A stretch of DNA of 64,000 bases from Synechococcus sp. UW105 (GCF_900473935.1 NZ_UCNN01000013.1:1-64000), one strand, 5' to 3'; counted from the first letter of the stretch, positions 6,643-16,474 are shown. Numbers and translations: made by a program. Notes: generated from the sequence alone by a model not told the origin.

Positions 6643-9383
6643 GCTGGGATGCAGGCAGACAGGAGCCATGGCCTGGCTTGCCCTTTCGGATCAAGGAAGG
6701 GGAGATGCTGCTCGTCTCCTCTGGCGACCGCGACTTCGCACTACTGCGTCTGGAAGCTGATCGCATCTATCCCGGCCTACCAGAGCCGATCGCCAGCGCA
6801 ATCACACTCAAACTACAGGCCATCCAAACAAGCCGGGTGGAGCTGCTAGCCGATGGCGACGACTCAGAGGGCCGTCAGTGGTTAGGACAACGCCTAAGCG
6901 AAGAGCTTGATGAAGAGCTAGTTGACGGCATCTCACTTCCCCCCAGCAAGGAACAGTTAATCGAGAAGCTGATCGCACTGCATGGCGTCTCCGACCAGCG
7001 TCATCAGACCTTGCTGCAGAGCTATCAACCTCTGAGCCATGGAAGCGAACAGGAGCTGTTCGTGGAAATGGAGATCAGCGGCACGGACGATCTCGAATCC
7101 ACCGATGCTGCAACGCAACCGGGGAAGCACCTTAGCGATCCGGTCTTTAGTGCACTCTCCCTGGTCTGCAGGGATCAAGGCAAGCTGCTACCGCTTCCCT
7201 CTCACCTGGCCGATCCGAACCTGAGACGTCGGCTGCAACAACTGCTCAATCGCACAGATCTATTCGCCAGGGAGGTGGTGATCAATGCGAGCGATCTAAC
7301 TCAGGACTGTGGAGACCTGATCGGTTTTGTCGACGAACAAGCCGACACACCCGGCAACATCGTGGTGCTCAAGTCCACAGCCAAGGGGTATCGCGCCTGG
7401 CTGCCTGGACAGATGCCCAGGTCATTACCGCTGAACCAGTGCAGCCAATGGCTCGAGGACCTGTCACCCCGCATGCTCTCGGTTAGCCCAGCCTTCGGCT
7501 CAAAGGATCTGAGCACTCTTGGATTACTGCGGTTTGCCTATGGCAAGCCACGCCACACCACAGCGTTCGTGATCGGCGGACTCCTGCTTGGAGTGATCAT
7601 CGGCTTCCTTCTGGCAATCGGCAGAGACGTTGGAGCCGCCCGTTGGATTTTCGGCATGGGGATTGCTGGACTGCTCACCGGCACCACTCTGGGCTTCCTC
7701 AGTGGGGGCTTCCGCTTGGGAGTTGGCGTGATGCTGCTCTCCACCCTGCTTTCCCTTCTCACCCCAACGTTCAATACGGTGATCACCAACCAGGCTCTTC
7801 CCGATCGAGACCTGGGCCTGCTGCTCCAGATCAGCCTGATCCTGGTGGCAGCAGGCATTGCCCGCGTCTGCTTCGAATGGGTGCAAACCAGGGCCGTTCA
7901 ACTCAGCCAGCAACGGGGTGCCGCTCGCTCGCAACTGGCCGGCATGCATCGCCTGCTGCGCCTACCCACCGACTTTTTTAGGACGCGAAATGTTGGTGAC
8001 TTACAGCTGCGCTTTGGTGCTCTCGACGAACTGCGCGGTGAGATCCAACAACTTCTGGAAGGAGGGCTACTGCGGCTGGTGCTGACCAGCATCTACATCC
8101 TGTTCATGCTGCGCATCAGCGTGAAGTTGACAGCCTTAGCGCTAGTGGTCGCCGCGTTGATCCTCCTGCCCACTGCACTGATTGGTCTGCAGTCGAGGCC
8201 CTTGCAACGACATCAGGAAGAAGCGGAAGGTCAAGCACAAAGCCGGAATCTGGAACTGCTCGGTGCTGTATCGAAGCTGCGGCTGGCCGGCGCTGAACAG
8301 GCTGCAGCCCGATGGTGGGGTCAGGAATTCCAGAAGATCGTCAATCTTGAGAATGCGCTTGATGCCAAGGAAGCCAGTGCCGCCTTGCTGAAGACGGTCA
8401 TGCCCAACCTCGGCACCTTGCTGGTGTACATCGTGGTCACGCGATTAATCGCTGAGGCCGCCAATACTCCGAGCCTGAATGCGCCGAACGTGGGGCAACT
8501 ACTCGGCTTCTTCTCGGCATTCGGCACCTTCATCGGTGCCGCCGCTGGCTTCGCCGGACTGTTGATTGGCGCCTTCGACATGCCTGTGATCTATGAACGG
8601 GCCCGACCGATCCTCGAAACCGAACCAGAAACTGCCGAATTACGTGAGGAAGCTGGTGTTCTGCAAGGTCACGTTCAGCTTGATCGTGTGAGCTATCGCT
8701 ATGCACCAGAGCTACCGCTCGTGCTGGATGGCGTCAGTCTCGAGGCCAAAGCGGGGGAGCAACTCGCCATTGTTGGCCCTTCGGGGTCAGGTAAATCCAC
8801 CTTGGTTCGTCTGCTGCTGGGCTTCGCCGCTCCGGAAGACGGTGAAATCCGTTTCGATCGCCAACCGCTCAACGGTCTAAGGATCGACAGCGTGCGCCGA
8901 CAAATCGGAACGGTGCTCCAAACGAACACCCTGTTCAACGGCACCCTGATGGAAGCAATCGCAGGCGGCAGCGTGATCGATGAACAGGAGGCCTGGCACG
9001 CGGCCGAGCTGGCCGGCCTAGCCGATGAAATCAGAGCCATGCCAATGGGAATGCAAACCATGGTGCCCGAAGGAGGCGGCACTCTTTCAGGCGGCCAGCG
9101 ACAACGGGTCGCGATCGCGCGAGCCCTCGTACGTCAACCCAGAATCCTCATTTTTGATGAAGCCACCAGCGCCCTCGACAACCGCACTCAGGCGATCGTC
9201 ACGCGCAGCCTTGCTTCACTGTCCATCACCCGGATTGTGATCGCCCATCGCCTGAGCACGATCCGCCAGGCTGATCAGATCGTTGTCCTCGCGCAGGGCC
9301 AGGTGCAGGAGCAGGGCAGCTGCGACACCCTGATGCAAGCCAAAGGGCTGTTTTTCCGGATGATGGAACGTCAGATCACATGA
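6639..9383 (+). CDS. NHLM-type bacteriocin ABC exporter, peptidase-less subunit
   Basis: 914 residues. The first 280 or so form a soluble domain with no C39 peptidase signature. Then comes an ABC exporter transmembrane region (about 300-670), with hydrophobic helices such as TAFVIGGLLLGVIIGFLL, followed by an ATPase. The ATPase has Walker A GPSGSGKST, signature LSGGQRQRVA, Walker B ILIFDEATSALD and H-loop IAHRLST. This architecture fits the NHLM ABC2 subfamily (TIGR03797), which partners a peptidase-bearing ABC protein and a HlyD adaptor. The start overlaps the upstream gene by ATGA, and its stop overlaps the HlyD start in the same way. Expected role: inner-membrane ATP-driven export of the modified peptide, probably as a heterodimer with the product of 10501-12648. 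Confidence 0.92.
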   Translation: MSWDAGRQEPWPGLPFRIKEGEMLLVSSGDRDFALLRLEADRIYPGLPEPIASAITLKLQAIQTSRVELLADGDDSEGRQWLGQRLSEELDEELVDGISLPPSKEQLIEKLIALHGVSDQRHQTLLQSYQPLSHGSEQELFVEMEISGTDDLESTDAATQPGKHLSDPVFSALSLVCRDQGKLLPLPSHLADPNLRRRLQQLLNRTDLFAREVVINASDLTQDCGDLIGFVDEQADTPGNIVVLKSTAKGYRAWLPGQMPRSLPLNQCSQWLEDLSPRMLSVSPAFGSKDLSTLGLLRFAYGKPRHTTAFVIGGLLLGVIIGFLLAIGRDVGAARWIFGMGIAGLLTGTTLGFLSGGFRLGVGVMLLSTLLSLLTPTFNTVITNQALPDRDLGLLLQISLILVAAGIARVCFEWVQTRAVQLSQQRGAARSQLAGMHRLLRLPTDFFRTRNVGDLQLRFGALDELRGEIQQLLEGGLLRLVLTSIYILFMLRISVKLTALALVVAALILLPTALIGLQSRPLQRHQEEAEGQAQSRNLELLGAVSKLRLAGAEQAAARWWGQEFQKIVNLENALDAKEASAALLKTVMPNLGTLLVYIVVTRLIAEAANTPSLNAPNVGQLLGFFSAFGTFIGAAAGFAGLLIGAFDMPVIYERARPILETEPETAELREEAGVLQGHVQLDRVSYRYAPELPLVLDGVSLEAKAGEQLAIVGPSGSGKSTLVRLLLGFAAPEDGEIRFDRQPLNGLRIDSVRRQIGTVLQTNTLFNGTLMEAIAGGSVIDEQEAWHAAELAGLADEIRAMPMGMQTMVPEGGGTLSGGQRQRVAIARALVRQPRILIFDEATSALDNRTQAIVTRSLASLSITRIVIAHRLSTIRQADQIVVLAQGQVQEQGSCDTLMQAKGLFFRMMERQIT

Positions 9384-10501
9384 GCCTCTTCCGCAAAAAC
9401 GCACTGGATTCACTGTCCAGTCCGGAACAACTCGATCAACCGCTGCGACTGCTTCGTCCAGGTCAGTGGTTGCTTCTCCTTTCCCTGGGTGGGTTCTGTC
9501 TCACGATCGCAATCTGGTCCATCTTCGGCCGCCTTCCCGTGCGGATCAGCGGCAAGGGAGTGCTGATCCGCACCAACAGCCTCACCGTGGTTCAGAGCGA
9601 ATTAGCTGGACGCATTCTTGAGCTGAATCAGGCGATCGGAGATTGTGTGCAACGCGGCCAATTGATGGCAAGGGTTGACCCTGTCAGCCAGGAGGTCACC
9701 AAACAGGAAGCCGAACGGCAACTGGCACAACTGATCACTCAGGACCAACACGAAGACCAATTGGGAGCGATTCGAATCCAGCAACAAAAGTCAGAGATCG
9801 CGCGCATCAAAAACCTGACCGAATCAGGAGCGATCTCGATCGATCAACTCAGCCAACGCGAAAAGGAACTCAGCAGCCTGGTGGATTCCCTCGAAGCCCG
9901 CGATGGTCAGCGGGAGCAACAGATCCTGCAACAACGAGCCAGGATCGAAGCGCGCAATGAGGAAATCGCACGGATCGCCCAGATCCGCGCTCCAATCGAC
10001 GGCTGTGTGATCGATCGCAACGTTCACAGAGGCGAGGTGCTACAACCCGGCACCACTCTGTTCACCATCGAGGCCAATCCAGCGCAAGCCCCGCTGGAGA
10101 GTCTGGCTTTCTTCCCTGCCGGAGATGGCAAACGCCTGACCGTGGGCCAACGGGTGCGCATCAGCCCGACCAGCACCAAACAACAACGCCACGGTGGAAT
10201 CGAAGGCAAGGTCCTCAATATCCGACGACTACCAGTGAGTGACAACGCCCTGATCAAACGTCTGGGGCTCGAGTCCCTGCTCGAAGCGATACGGATCGAT
10301 CCAAAGGGACCGCTGATTGAAGTCCAAACCACTCTGCAGAGAGATCCATCCACCATCAGCGGCTACGACTGGGGCGGTGGCCCAGGACCAGCCATGCAAC
10401 TCACCACGGGAACACCGACAGAGGTTCGGGTTCTCGTGGAAGAACGGCGCCCGATCAGCTACGTGATCCCAATCCTGCGGGATCTCACGGGGATCTACTG
10501 A
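9380..10501 (+). CDS. NHLM-type bacteriocin secretion adaptor (HlyD family)
   Basis: 373 residues with one N-terminal transmembrane helix (LLLLSLGGFCLTIAIWSIFG). A lipoyl-like beta segment follows (GKGVLIRTNSLTVVQSELAG), then a long coiled coil (about 100-210), the second lipoyl half (IRAPIDGCVIDRNVHRGEVL) and a beta-barrel domain. This is the membrane-fusion protein that links the ABC exporter to an outer-membrane duct in double-membraned bacteria. It overlaps both neighbours (ATGA at 9380; TGATG at 10499-10503). No TolC-like gene is present in the window, so the outer-membrane component must be elsewhere. Confidence 0.92.
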   Translation: MSLFRKNALDSLSSPEQLDQPLRLLRPGQWLLLLSLGGFCLTIAIWSIFGRLPVRISGKGVLIRTNSLTVVQSELAGRILELNQAIGDCVQRGQLMARVDPVSQEVTKQEAERQLAQLITQDQHEDQLGAIRIQQQKSEIARIKNLTESGAISIDQLSQREKELSSLVDSLEARDGQREQQILQQRARIEARNEEIARIAQIRAPIDGCVIDRNVHRGEVLQPGTTLFTIEANPAQAPLESLAFFPAGDGKRLTVGQRVRISPTSTKQQRHGGIEGKVLNIRRLPVSDNALIKRLGLESLLEAIRIDPKGPLIEVQTTLQRDPSTISGYDWGGGPGPAMQLTTGTPTEVRVLVEERRPISYVIPILRDLTGIY

Positions 10502-12648
10502 TGGTGCGCACGCCCACGGTTCTGCAAATGGAGAACACCGAGTGCGGTGCTGCCTCCCTGAGCATCATGTTGCAGCACCATGGGCGCTACGTTCCCCTCA
10601 CCCAACTGCGCGAGATGTGTGGCGTCTCGCGAGACGGAAGCGATGCCGCCAATCTCATCCTTGCGGCCCGCGGCCTAGGGATGGAGGCCCGGGGATTCAA
10701 AAAAGGGCTGACGGCTCTGGAACAGTTGAATCCGCCGGCGATCCTCTTCTGGGAGTTCAATCATTTTCTGGTGTTCGAGGGATTTCGTGGCGATCGCGTC
10801 GCCCTCAACGATCCCGCCCTAGGCCCCCGCAGCGTCAGTCGAGAGGAATTCGACCGCAGCTATACGGGCATCGTCCTGACGATGGAACCTGGTCCCGATT
10901 TCAAGCGCGGCGGGAAGGCTCCATCCGTCTGGCCGATCGTGCTGCGGCGCCTCGGTAGCGAACCGGGCGCGGCTCTGTTCATCCTGATCGCCGGGCTGCT
11001 GCTGATCCTGCCGCAGCTGGTGATGCCGGTCTTCGCCCAGATCTATCTGGACGAGGTGATCGGCAACAACATGAGCCAATGGCTCAAACCAATGCTCTGG
11101 GCGATGGCCCTGAGCATTGGGGTGCAGGTCGTGCTCCAGCACTTGCAACTGGTGGGGACCCGCCGGCTGGAAAAGCGCCTGACCCGGCGATTCGCCATTG
11201 GCTTCGAGCATCAAATCCTCGCCCTACCAGAACGCTTCTACAGCCAGCGCCATGCATCGGATATCGCTGATCGGATGGGGATCAACGCCAGCATCGCCGA
11301 ATTCATCGGAGGACGTCTCATCCCGATGATCACTGGCCTGTTGCTGCTGGTGTTCTATCTCATCCTCACCTTTCTCTACAGCCCATGGCTGGGTGTGCTG
11401 ATTCTCAGCACAACCTCCATCAACGCGATCGTGGTGCAACTCAACCTTCGCACCCAAAAGGATGCCAGCCTCACGCTGGAGAAGGATGCAGCCAAAAGCG
11501 GTGCCGTGGTGGTGAGTGCCATGCGCGACATCGAAACGATCAAGGCCGCAGCGATCGAACACGACGTATTCCGCCGCTTTGCGGGATACCAGAGTCGACT
11601 GCTCAACACCCTTCAGGCCCTGCAACTTCGCAATGCCAAATTGCGACTGATTCCCAATGGTCTAACCACATTTAATGAGGTTGCCGTTCTCCTGCTGGGC
11701 TTTCTGCTCGTCATCCGGGGCGACCTCACTCTGGGGATGCTGCTGGCCGCCCAAACCATTGCCTTCAGCTTGAAAGGGCAAATCGAGAGTTTGATCGGGT
11801 TCGTGCAGGAGCTACCTGGATTTGAAGCAGGCGTACTCCGCCTCGAGGATGTTCTCGAACAACCACGTGATCCGTTAATCACCAATCCTTCAGACCAGGA
11901 TCAGGCCACGGCGCCAACTCGCTTGAGTGGGCGAATCGAACTCCTGCAACTGAGCTTCGGCTTCACCACAATTCAAGACCCGCTAATCAACGACCTTTCT
12001 CTGACAATTGAGGCCGGGATGCGGGTTGCCCTTGTCGGCAGTAGCGGCAGCGGTAAAAGCACGCTGGCAAAACTACTGGGAGGCCTGCATCAGCCCAGTG
12101 CAGGCGAGCTGCTCTTCGATGGTCGCTCGTTGCTCTCCATCCCCCGTGCGGTAGCCATCAGCTCACTGGCCATGGTGCAACAGGACATCCAGCTGTTCGG
12201 ATGCAGCGTGCGCGACAACCTCAGCCTCTGGAATCCAGAGATCAATGAACGTGAACTGCTAACGGCATGCCGGGATGCTGAAATCCTCGACGTGATTATG
12301 GGCCTACCCGATGGACTCGACACTGTGCTCAGCGAAGGCGGCCGCAACCTCTCAGGAGGGCAACGTCAACGACTTGAGCTGGCACGGGCCTTAGTAGGCA
12401 ACCCCAGCATTCTGATTATGGATGAGGCAACGTCAGCACTGGATGCCGACACTGAGCAGAAGGTCATCAACAACCTCACACGGCGGGGTTGCACACAGGT
12501 GATTGTGGCTCACCGCCTGAGCACGATCCGTGATGCCGATCTGATTCTGGTCATGGAGCAAGGCCAGGTGATTCAGCAAGGTACACATAAGCAACTAGTG
12601 GAGGAATCAGCAGGCGCATACATGCAGTTACTGAACGTCGTGAACTAA
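10501..12648 (+). CDS. NHLM-type bacteriocin ABC exporter with C39 leader peptidase
   Basis: 715 residues. The N-terminal C39 peptidase domain (about 1-140) has the catalytic Cys in ENTECGAASL, the His in NHFLVF and the Asp in NDPALGPR. This protease cuts precursor leaders after a double-Gly motif. An exporter transmembrane domain (about 150-440) follows, then an ATPase with GSSGSGKST, LSGGQRQRLE, ILIMDEATSALD and AHRLST. It fits the NHLM ABC1 subfamily (TIGR03796). The downstream precursor at 12863 has a GG at the expected place, so the two are a plausible enzyme-substrate pair. It ends the GC-rich export operon; the next 214 bases are AT-rich with no gene and no obvious terminator. Confidence 0.94.
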   Translation: MVRTPTVLQMENTECGAASLSIMLQHHGRYVPLTQLREMCGVSRDGSDAANLILAARGLGMEARGFKKGLTALEQLNPPAILFWEFNHFLVFEGFRGDRVALNDPALGPRSVSREEFDRSYTGIVLTMEPGPDFKRGGKAPSVWPIVLRRLGSEPGAALFILIAGLLLILPQLVMPVFAQIYLDEVIGNNMSQWLKPMLWAMALSIGVQVVLQHLQLVGTRRLEKRLTRRFAIGFEHQILALPERFYSQRHASDIADRMGINASIAEFIGGRLIPMITGLLLLVFYLILTFLYSPWLGVLILSTTSINAIVVQLNLRTQKDASLTLEKDAAKSGAVVVSAMRDIETIKAAAIEHDVFRRFAGYQSRLLNTLQALQLRNAKLRLIPNGLTTFNEVAVLLLGFLLVIRGDLTLGMLLAAQTIAFSLKGQIESLIGFVQELPGFEAGVLRLEDVLEQPRDPLITNPSDQDQATAPTRLSGRIELLQLSFGFTTIQDPLINDLSLTIEAGMRVALVGSSGSGKSTLAKLLGGLHQPSAGELLFDGRSLLSIPRAVAISSLAMVQQDIQLFGCSVRDNLSLWNPEINERELLTACRDAEILDVIMGLPDGLDTVLSEGGRNLSGGQRQRLELARALVGNPSILIMDEATSALDADTEQKVINNLTRRGCTQVIVAHRLSTIRDADLILVMEQGQVIQQGTHKQLVEESAGAYMQLLNVVN

Positions 12649-12862
12649 TCCAAATGCCGCAGGTGCGTCAAAGACATTGAGGGGAAGCCGAGGCGACAAG
12701 CAGGAGACCAGAGAAGAATCCCTAGCAAGCCCTTAACGCAACACAATCGCATTCTTTCGCAACAAAAGAACAAATGAGGCCAAACAAAATATAAAAAAAT
12801 CTGTGCAGAGATCAGCAGGTCGCCATCATAAAAAGAGTACAGAGTCCAAAGGCTTACACCCA

Positions 12863-13258
12863 ATGACTAACGAAGACTTGCTGATTCTCGGCCGGGTGAT
12901 CTCAAAATGCTGGGAAGAACCAGAATACAAAGAAAGCCTAAAAGCAAATGCTCGGAAGGTACTAACAGAAGAGGGCTACATCATTAGAGATGATGTGGAG
13001 GTCGTCATCAAAGAGGGAGAAAGTGGCTTGCCCTACTTTATCGGAGAAAAAGAGGTTCACTTCCCTCTACCCTCAGAACCGCCTTCCGTTGATGAAATCG
13101 ACGAACCTCTGGGCTCCGAAGACCTTACCGCAGTTGTTGGGGGACAGATGTTCGCAAAGCTTTCTCTTGGCAAAGCTGCCAATACAAGACACTTCAAAGT
13201 TGGCAACTGGATGAGAGTTAATAATCAGCACACAAGAGCACTGAATTGCTGCTGGTAA
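12863..13258 (+). CDS. NHLP-leader (proteusin-type) RiPP precursor peptide
   Basis: 131 residues from ATG 12863 (an upstream in-frame start at 12803 would add a basic, unrelated extension). Residues 1-94 resemble the nitrile-hydratase-alpha-like leader. They include WEEPEYKESLKANARKVLTE, then DDVEVVIKEGE and EKEVHFPLPSEP, and end in LTAVVGG. Cleavage after Gly94 by the C39 exporter would release a 37-residue core. The core is rich in Lys, Arg, Asn and His, has two Trp, and ends in CCW. There are no Ser/Thr-Cys pairs typical of lanthipeptides and no lanthionine synthase nearby. The adjacent epimerase and SPASM genes point to radical modifications. Expression context: AT-rich upstream region, weak ribosome-binding site. 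Confidence 0.85.
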   Translation: MTNEDLLILGRVISKCWEEPEYKESLKANARKVLTEEGYIIRDDVEVVIKEGESGLPYFIGEKEVHFPLPSEPPSVDEIDEPLGSEDLTAVVGGQMFAKLSLGKAANTRHFKVGNWMRVNNQHTRALNCCW

Positions 13259-13321
13259 TTCCTTGTATTTGTAAATGGCGGAGAAAAGCTTCAATCCTAC
13301 AAACCTTCTATCACCGAATCA

Positions 13322-14665
13322 ATGGCCTCTAAGTTACAGCCCTGGGATGTAAAAAGGTTTTTGGAGCTTTTCACCGCCGATCCCGAGTTTAGGGAAGAAG
13401 CGATAAAGCGACCCAACCAAATAATAAGCTGCCATGGCATAAAGATGCTGCCATCAGAGATCCAAGACCTTTGGCAGGAATCTGAAAATAGACTCTTTGA
13501 CAGAAGGACGAATGCCTCTATCACTTACACAAGCTGGTGCACCAAGCGACGGCAAAAGGCTCACCATTGGCTACAGAAATTAGATACAGAAATCCCCTCG
13601 TCGTTTCACCACTGGCGAAACAGACAAGCAAATCGTTATGCCGCACAAGCAGCTGATGGGTTTGCGAGAAGAAAAAGACTGCTTCCATTCGCAATTGAAC
13701 TGTCAGAAGGTTGCTCCATCGGCTGTCAATATTGTGGCCTTTCAGCTCCCAAGCTGAAATCAGTCGCACGATACGACAGCAACAACAATGGGACAACTTT
13801 CAATGCGATTACAGCCAGCCTTAAAAACTATGTAGGCGAAGCAGGAGCGACAGGATTTTTATATTGGGCAACAGATCCATTTGACAATCCCGATTACGAA
13901 AAGTACATTCAAGAGTTCAACAAAGAGTTTGGCATCCCCCCTCAAACAACGACTGCTGCGTGGCGCAAGAATTTAAATCGCACCAGGGATTTTTTAAAAC
14001 TAAGAGAAACAATGGGGGGAACCTGGGACCGCTTCTCAATCAATAGCCTCGAAGACCTTCACATAATCATGAAGGAGTTTAGCCCATTACAGCTGAAAGA
14101 TATCGACCTTGTACTACAAAATCCAGAATCACTAAAAATAAAAAGCTGTGCTGGGAGGGCAAAAGATTTAGCAACAAGAACCCAACTAGGCTCTATCGCC
14201 TGTGTGTCAGGTTTTTTGATCAACCTCACACAAAAAAGCATCAAGCTTATTAGCCCATGCATAGACTTTGAAAAATGGCCGCAAGGATATGCCATTTATG
14301 CTGAAACAAATTTTCAGGATTCAAGCAAACAAATAGAAGAATTTTTTGAGCATTGTGAGAGTAAAATTTTCAACGAAAGTCTTGATGCCGAAAAGATCTT
14401 ATCCGTTAGAGGAGAGATCGACATCAGCCAGTCCAAAGGACAACTCAACCTAACAACACAATACGCGAAAATAATCGTAGAAGACGAAATCGAAAAGGCA
14501 GTGATATCAAGCATCAATGGAAAATCGACAGTATCAGAAATAGTTTCAGATGTCTGCAAGAAAACTAAGGTCAATCCAGGACTTGTTCTACATGCAGCAA
14601 ACATGCTTTACGAGAAAGGCATCTTTGAAAAGCTACCTGACCCACCACTTTTACAGTATGCATGA
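13322..14665 (+). CDS. Radical SAM peptide epimerase (PoyD/OspD-like)
   Basis: 447 residues. The radical SAM cluster motif is C131-x3-C135-x2-C138 (EGCSIGCQYCGLSAP). Further family hallmarks are YWATDPFDNPDY (about 181-192) and SPCIDFEKWPQGY (about 311-323). Cys313 in the latter corresponds to the H-atom-donor Cys of characterised proteusin epimerases. The family turns L- into D-residues in NHLP-leader peptides by abstracting the alpha hydrogen. The C-terminal 70 residues (EDEIEKAVISSINGKSTVSEI) look like a PqqD-type winged helix that could bind the leader, which is inferred. It lies 63 bases after the precursor. G+C is clearly lower than in the export genes. Confidence 0.88.
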   Translation: MASKLQPWDVKRFLELFTADPEFREEAIKRPNQIISCHGIKMLPSEIQDLWQESENRLFDRRTNASITYTSWCTKRRQKAHHWLQKLDTEIPSSFHHWRNRQANRYAAQAADGFARRKRLLPFAIELSEGCSIGCQYCGLSAPKLKSVARYDSNNNGTTFNAITASLKNYVGEAGATGFLYWATDPFDNPDYEKYIQEFNKEFGIPPQTTTAAWRKNLNRTRDFLKLRETMGGTWDRFSINSLEDLHIIMKEFSPLQLKDIDLVLQNPESLKIKSCAGRAKDLATRTQLGSIACVSGFLINLTQKSIKLISPCIDFEKWPQGYAIYAETNFQDSSKQIEEFFEHCESKIFNESLDAEKILSVRGEIDISQSKGQLNLTTQYAKIIVEDEIEKAVISSINGKSTVSEIVSDVCKKTKVNPGLVLHAANMLYEKGIFEKLPDPPLLQYA

Positions 14666-14731
14666 AATAGATACTATGCGTAAACAAATCTGCCAACACA
14701 TTTCTAACTTGCATCTTCAAGAAGTAGGCTC

Positions 14732-16165
14732 ATGACTGCAAAACTGAAAACACAAAAAAAGAATTTCCCAGCCGAAGGAAAAATACCTTATCCAAGCAAA
14801 GTTTTTGCAATACCAGCTGGATCAAGCTGGCTTATTCATGCTCCACTTCATAACTTTAATGCACTACTCACAGAAGAAGACATACAAGAAATTAGAAGCA
14901 ACAAAGTCAACATGCAAGATACCGAACTGGCGATTATCAACCAATTAATACAGCAAGAGCCTCACCTCAAACCGAAGCAGAAACAAGGAGAGCTGAGTGA
15001 CGAATTTTTGGTTTTTGTAACAACAAGGGGCTGCAACCTTCAATGTACTTATTGCCACTTTGACGGACCAACTTCCCCACAAAATAGTCTAGACATTCAA
15101 AGAGCCAAAGAAATCATCAAATGGACAGCAAAAAGGCGATCACAGCGTCAGCAGAAGACAAAAGAAGAGCAGCCATTAAGGATCCACTTCTTCGGGGGCG
15201 AGCCATTTACAACATTTGAGCTCATCAAAGAGATCGTTGAATTTACAAACAAAGAGTGTTTGAAAAATTGTATTCAACCATTTTATATGGCCACCACAAA
15301 TGGAGTTTTATCTGAATCTATGCGGGTATGGATATCAGAAAATTTCCATAAAATCATCCTCTCCATTGATGGAGAGCAAGACGAACATGACCGACATAGA
15401 CCAATCAATAAAGATCACGGAAGTTATCAGGCAGTAGCCAGAAGTGCAGATTACTTCTCTAAGAGCAAGCTAGAGCTGCACATCCGAGGCTGTATCACAT
15501 CAGAGACAGTTCATAATATGAAATCAATCGCTTCTAACATGGTAAAAAGGTGGCAACCAGCAAGCATAAAGTTTGAGCCACTAACTGAAAATACATTAAC
15601 TATACTAGCATCACTATACCCTCCCAACCCAACTGATTTTGCCAAGAATTGGTATCATACTTTTTTGCATCTTAGAGGCACTGGTGTTGACTTTGCTTAC
15701 ACTCCAATTAATCCAGGTGAACCACGATTAACTTCATGCTTAGTCGGAGATGATGCAATTGTGGTCCACCCAGATGGATCTCTAAATGCATGCTATTTAT
15801 CTCCCAGTGACTGGGAAAAACACGAAATGAACCTAAAGATAGGGGAAGTGAATGCCAATGGTAAAATCTCAATCGAGCAATCAAACATAAATGAGATACG
15901 CGAACTAGTTGCAAAAAAAGACAAATGCGAAGATTGTTTTTGCAGATACTCCTGTGCTGGTGGCTGCCACGTCACTCACACACATAAAGGTGCAGAATAT
16001 AAATATGACGACTTCTGCATTGGAACAAGATTAATAACAGCTTCTTTACTGCTAGAGGCAATAGGAAGACCTGACTTAATTTCATCCATTTTGGACGATA
16101 ACTACTATACTGATCGTATTCCAAAGGGCACTCAGGGAGACAAGCTAACAACCATCATTAGGTAA
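14732..16165 (+). CDS. Radical SAM/SPASM peptide-modifying enzyme 1
   Basis: 477 residues. The N-terminal region (about 1-90, with WLIHAPLHNFNALL) resembles the leader-recognition end of RiPP maturases. The radical SAM motif is C101-x3-C105-x2-C108 (RGCNLQCTYCHF), with FFGGEPF and TTNG downstream as in the family core. The C-terminal SPASM domain has many Cys (SCLVGDD, NACYLSP, CEDCFCRYSCAGGCH, DDFC) for auxiliary iron-sulfur clusters. Such enzymes make C-C, C-S or C-O crosslinks or related changes in peptides; the exact chemistry cannot be told. A 25-codon frame (14658-14735) ends in TGA overlapping this start and may couple translation to the epimerase. The last 21 bases overlap a Nif11-like gene on the other strand. 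Confidence 0.85.
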   Translation: MTAKLKTQKKNFPAEGKIPYPSKVFAIPAGSSWLIHAPLHNFNALLTEEDIQEIRSNKVNMQDTELAIINQLIQQEPHLKPKQKQGELSDEFLVFVTTRGCNLQCTYCHFDGPTSPQNSLDIQRAKEIIKWTAKRRSQRQQKTKEEQPLRIHFFGGEPFTTFELIKEIVEFTNKECLKNCIQPFYMATTNGVLSESMRVWISENFHKIILSIDGEQDEHDRHRPINKDHGSYQAVARSADYFSKSKLELHIRGCITSETVHNMKSIASNMVKRWQPASIKFEPLTENTLTILASLYPPNPTDFAKNWYHTFLHLRGTGVDFAYTPINPGEPRLTSCLVGDDAIVVHPDGSLNACYLSPSDWEKHEMNLKIGEVNANGKISIEQSNINEIRELVAKKDKCEDCFCRYSCAGGCHVTHTHKGAEYKYDDFCIGTRLITASLLLEAIGRPDLISSILDDNYYTDRIPKGTQGDKLTTIIR

Positions 16166-16393
16166 TTTATTCTGGTTATCAACTGGCAAAAATCCAGGAA
16201 CTTGCCTCAGCTCTTTTACTGAAATTCGATATCCAGCGTGATGAGCTAGCACGACCAACTGATCAAGATACTCATCGTCAAACCCACCACCACAACGCTG
16301 AGAGGCCAGCTCACGCTCGGCTTTCACTTGTTCACCGAGTAGAGGGATAGTTTTGACTGCTCTCATAAAATCAATAACGGCGGTCAGAGACAT
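16145..16393 (-). CDS. Nif11-like peptide A (opposite strand)
   Basis: 82 residues. The N-terminus MSLTAVIDFMRAVK and the later LVVLAHHAGYRISVKEL are the two helices of the Nif11 leader fold. Between them sits QRCGGGFDDEYLD, which typical Nif11 leaders lack but which recurs in the Nif11-like protein at 17669. The tail after the domain is only about 18 residues, ends in GC, and has no double-Gly site, so it may be a leader-only or degenerate precursor. The gene converges on, and overlaps by 21 bases, the SPASM gene 14732-16165. It is divergent from the SPASM gene at 16475; a TATAGT hexamer on the minus strand at 16428-16433 could be its -10 element. Confidence 0.7.
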   Translation of the reverse strand: MSLTAVIDFMRAVKTIPLLGEQVKAERELASQRCGGGFDDEYLDQLVVLAHHAGYRISVKELRQVPGFLPVDNQNKLPNDGC

Positions 16394-16474
16394 GGCTTAA
16401 GAAAGAATTTAACCAGCGCAGCTGCGTACTATAGGAAGTTTGCTCAGAATAGAGATAGGCAGAATCAAAGGGCC

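Noticed and set aside
12645..12863. A 72-residue hydrophobic minus-strand frame spanning the gap before the NHLP precursor
   Set aside because: No ribosome-binding site or family features, and it covers exactly the regulatory gap between two plus-strand genes.
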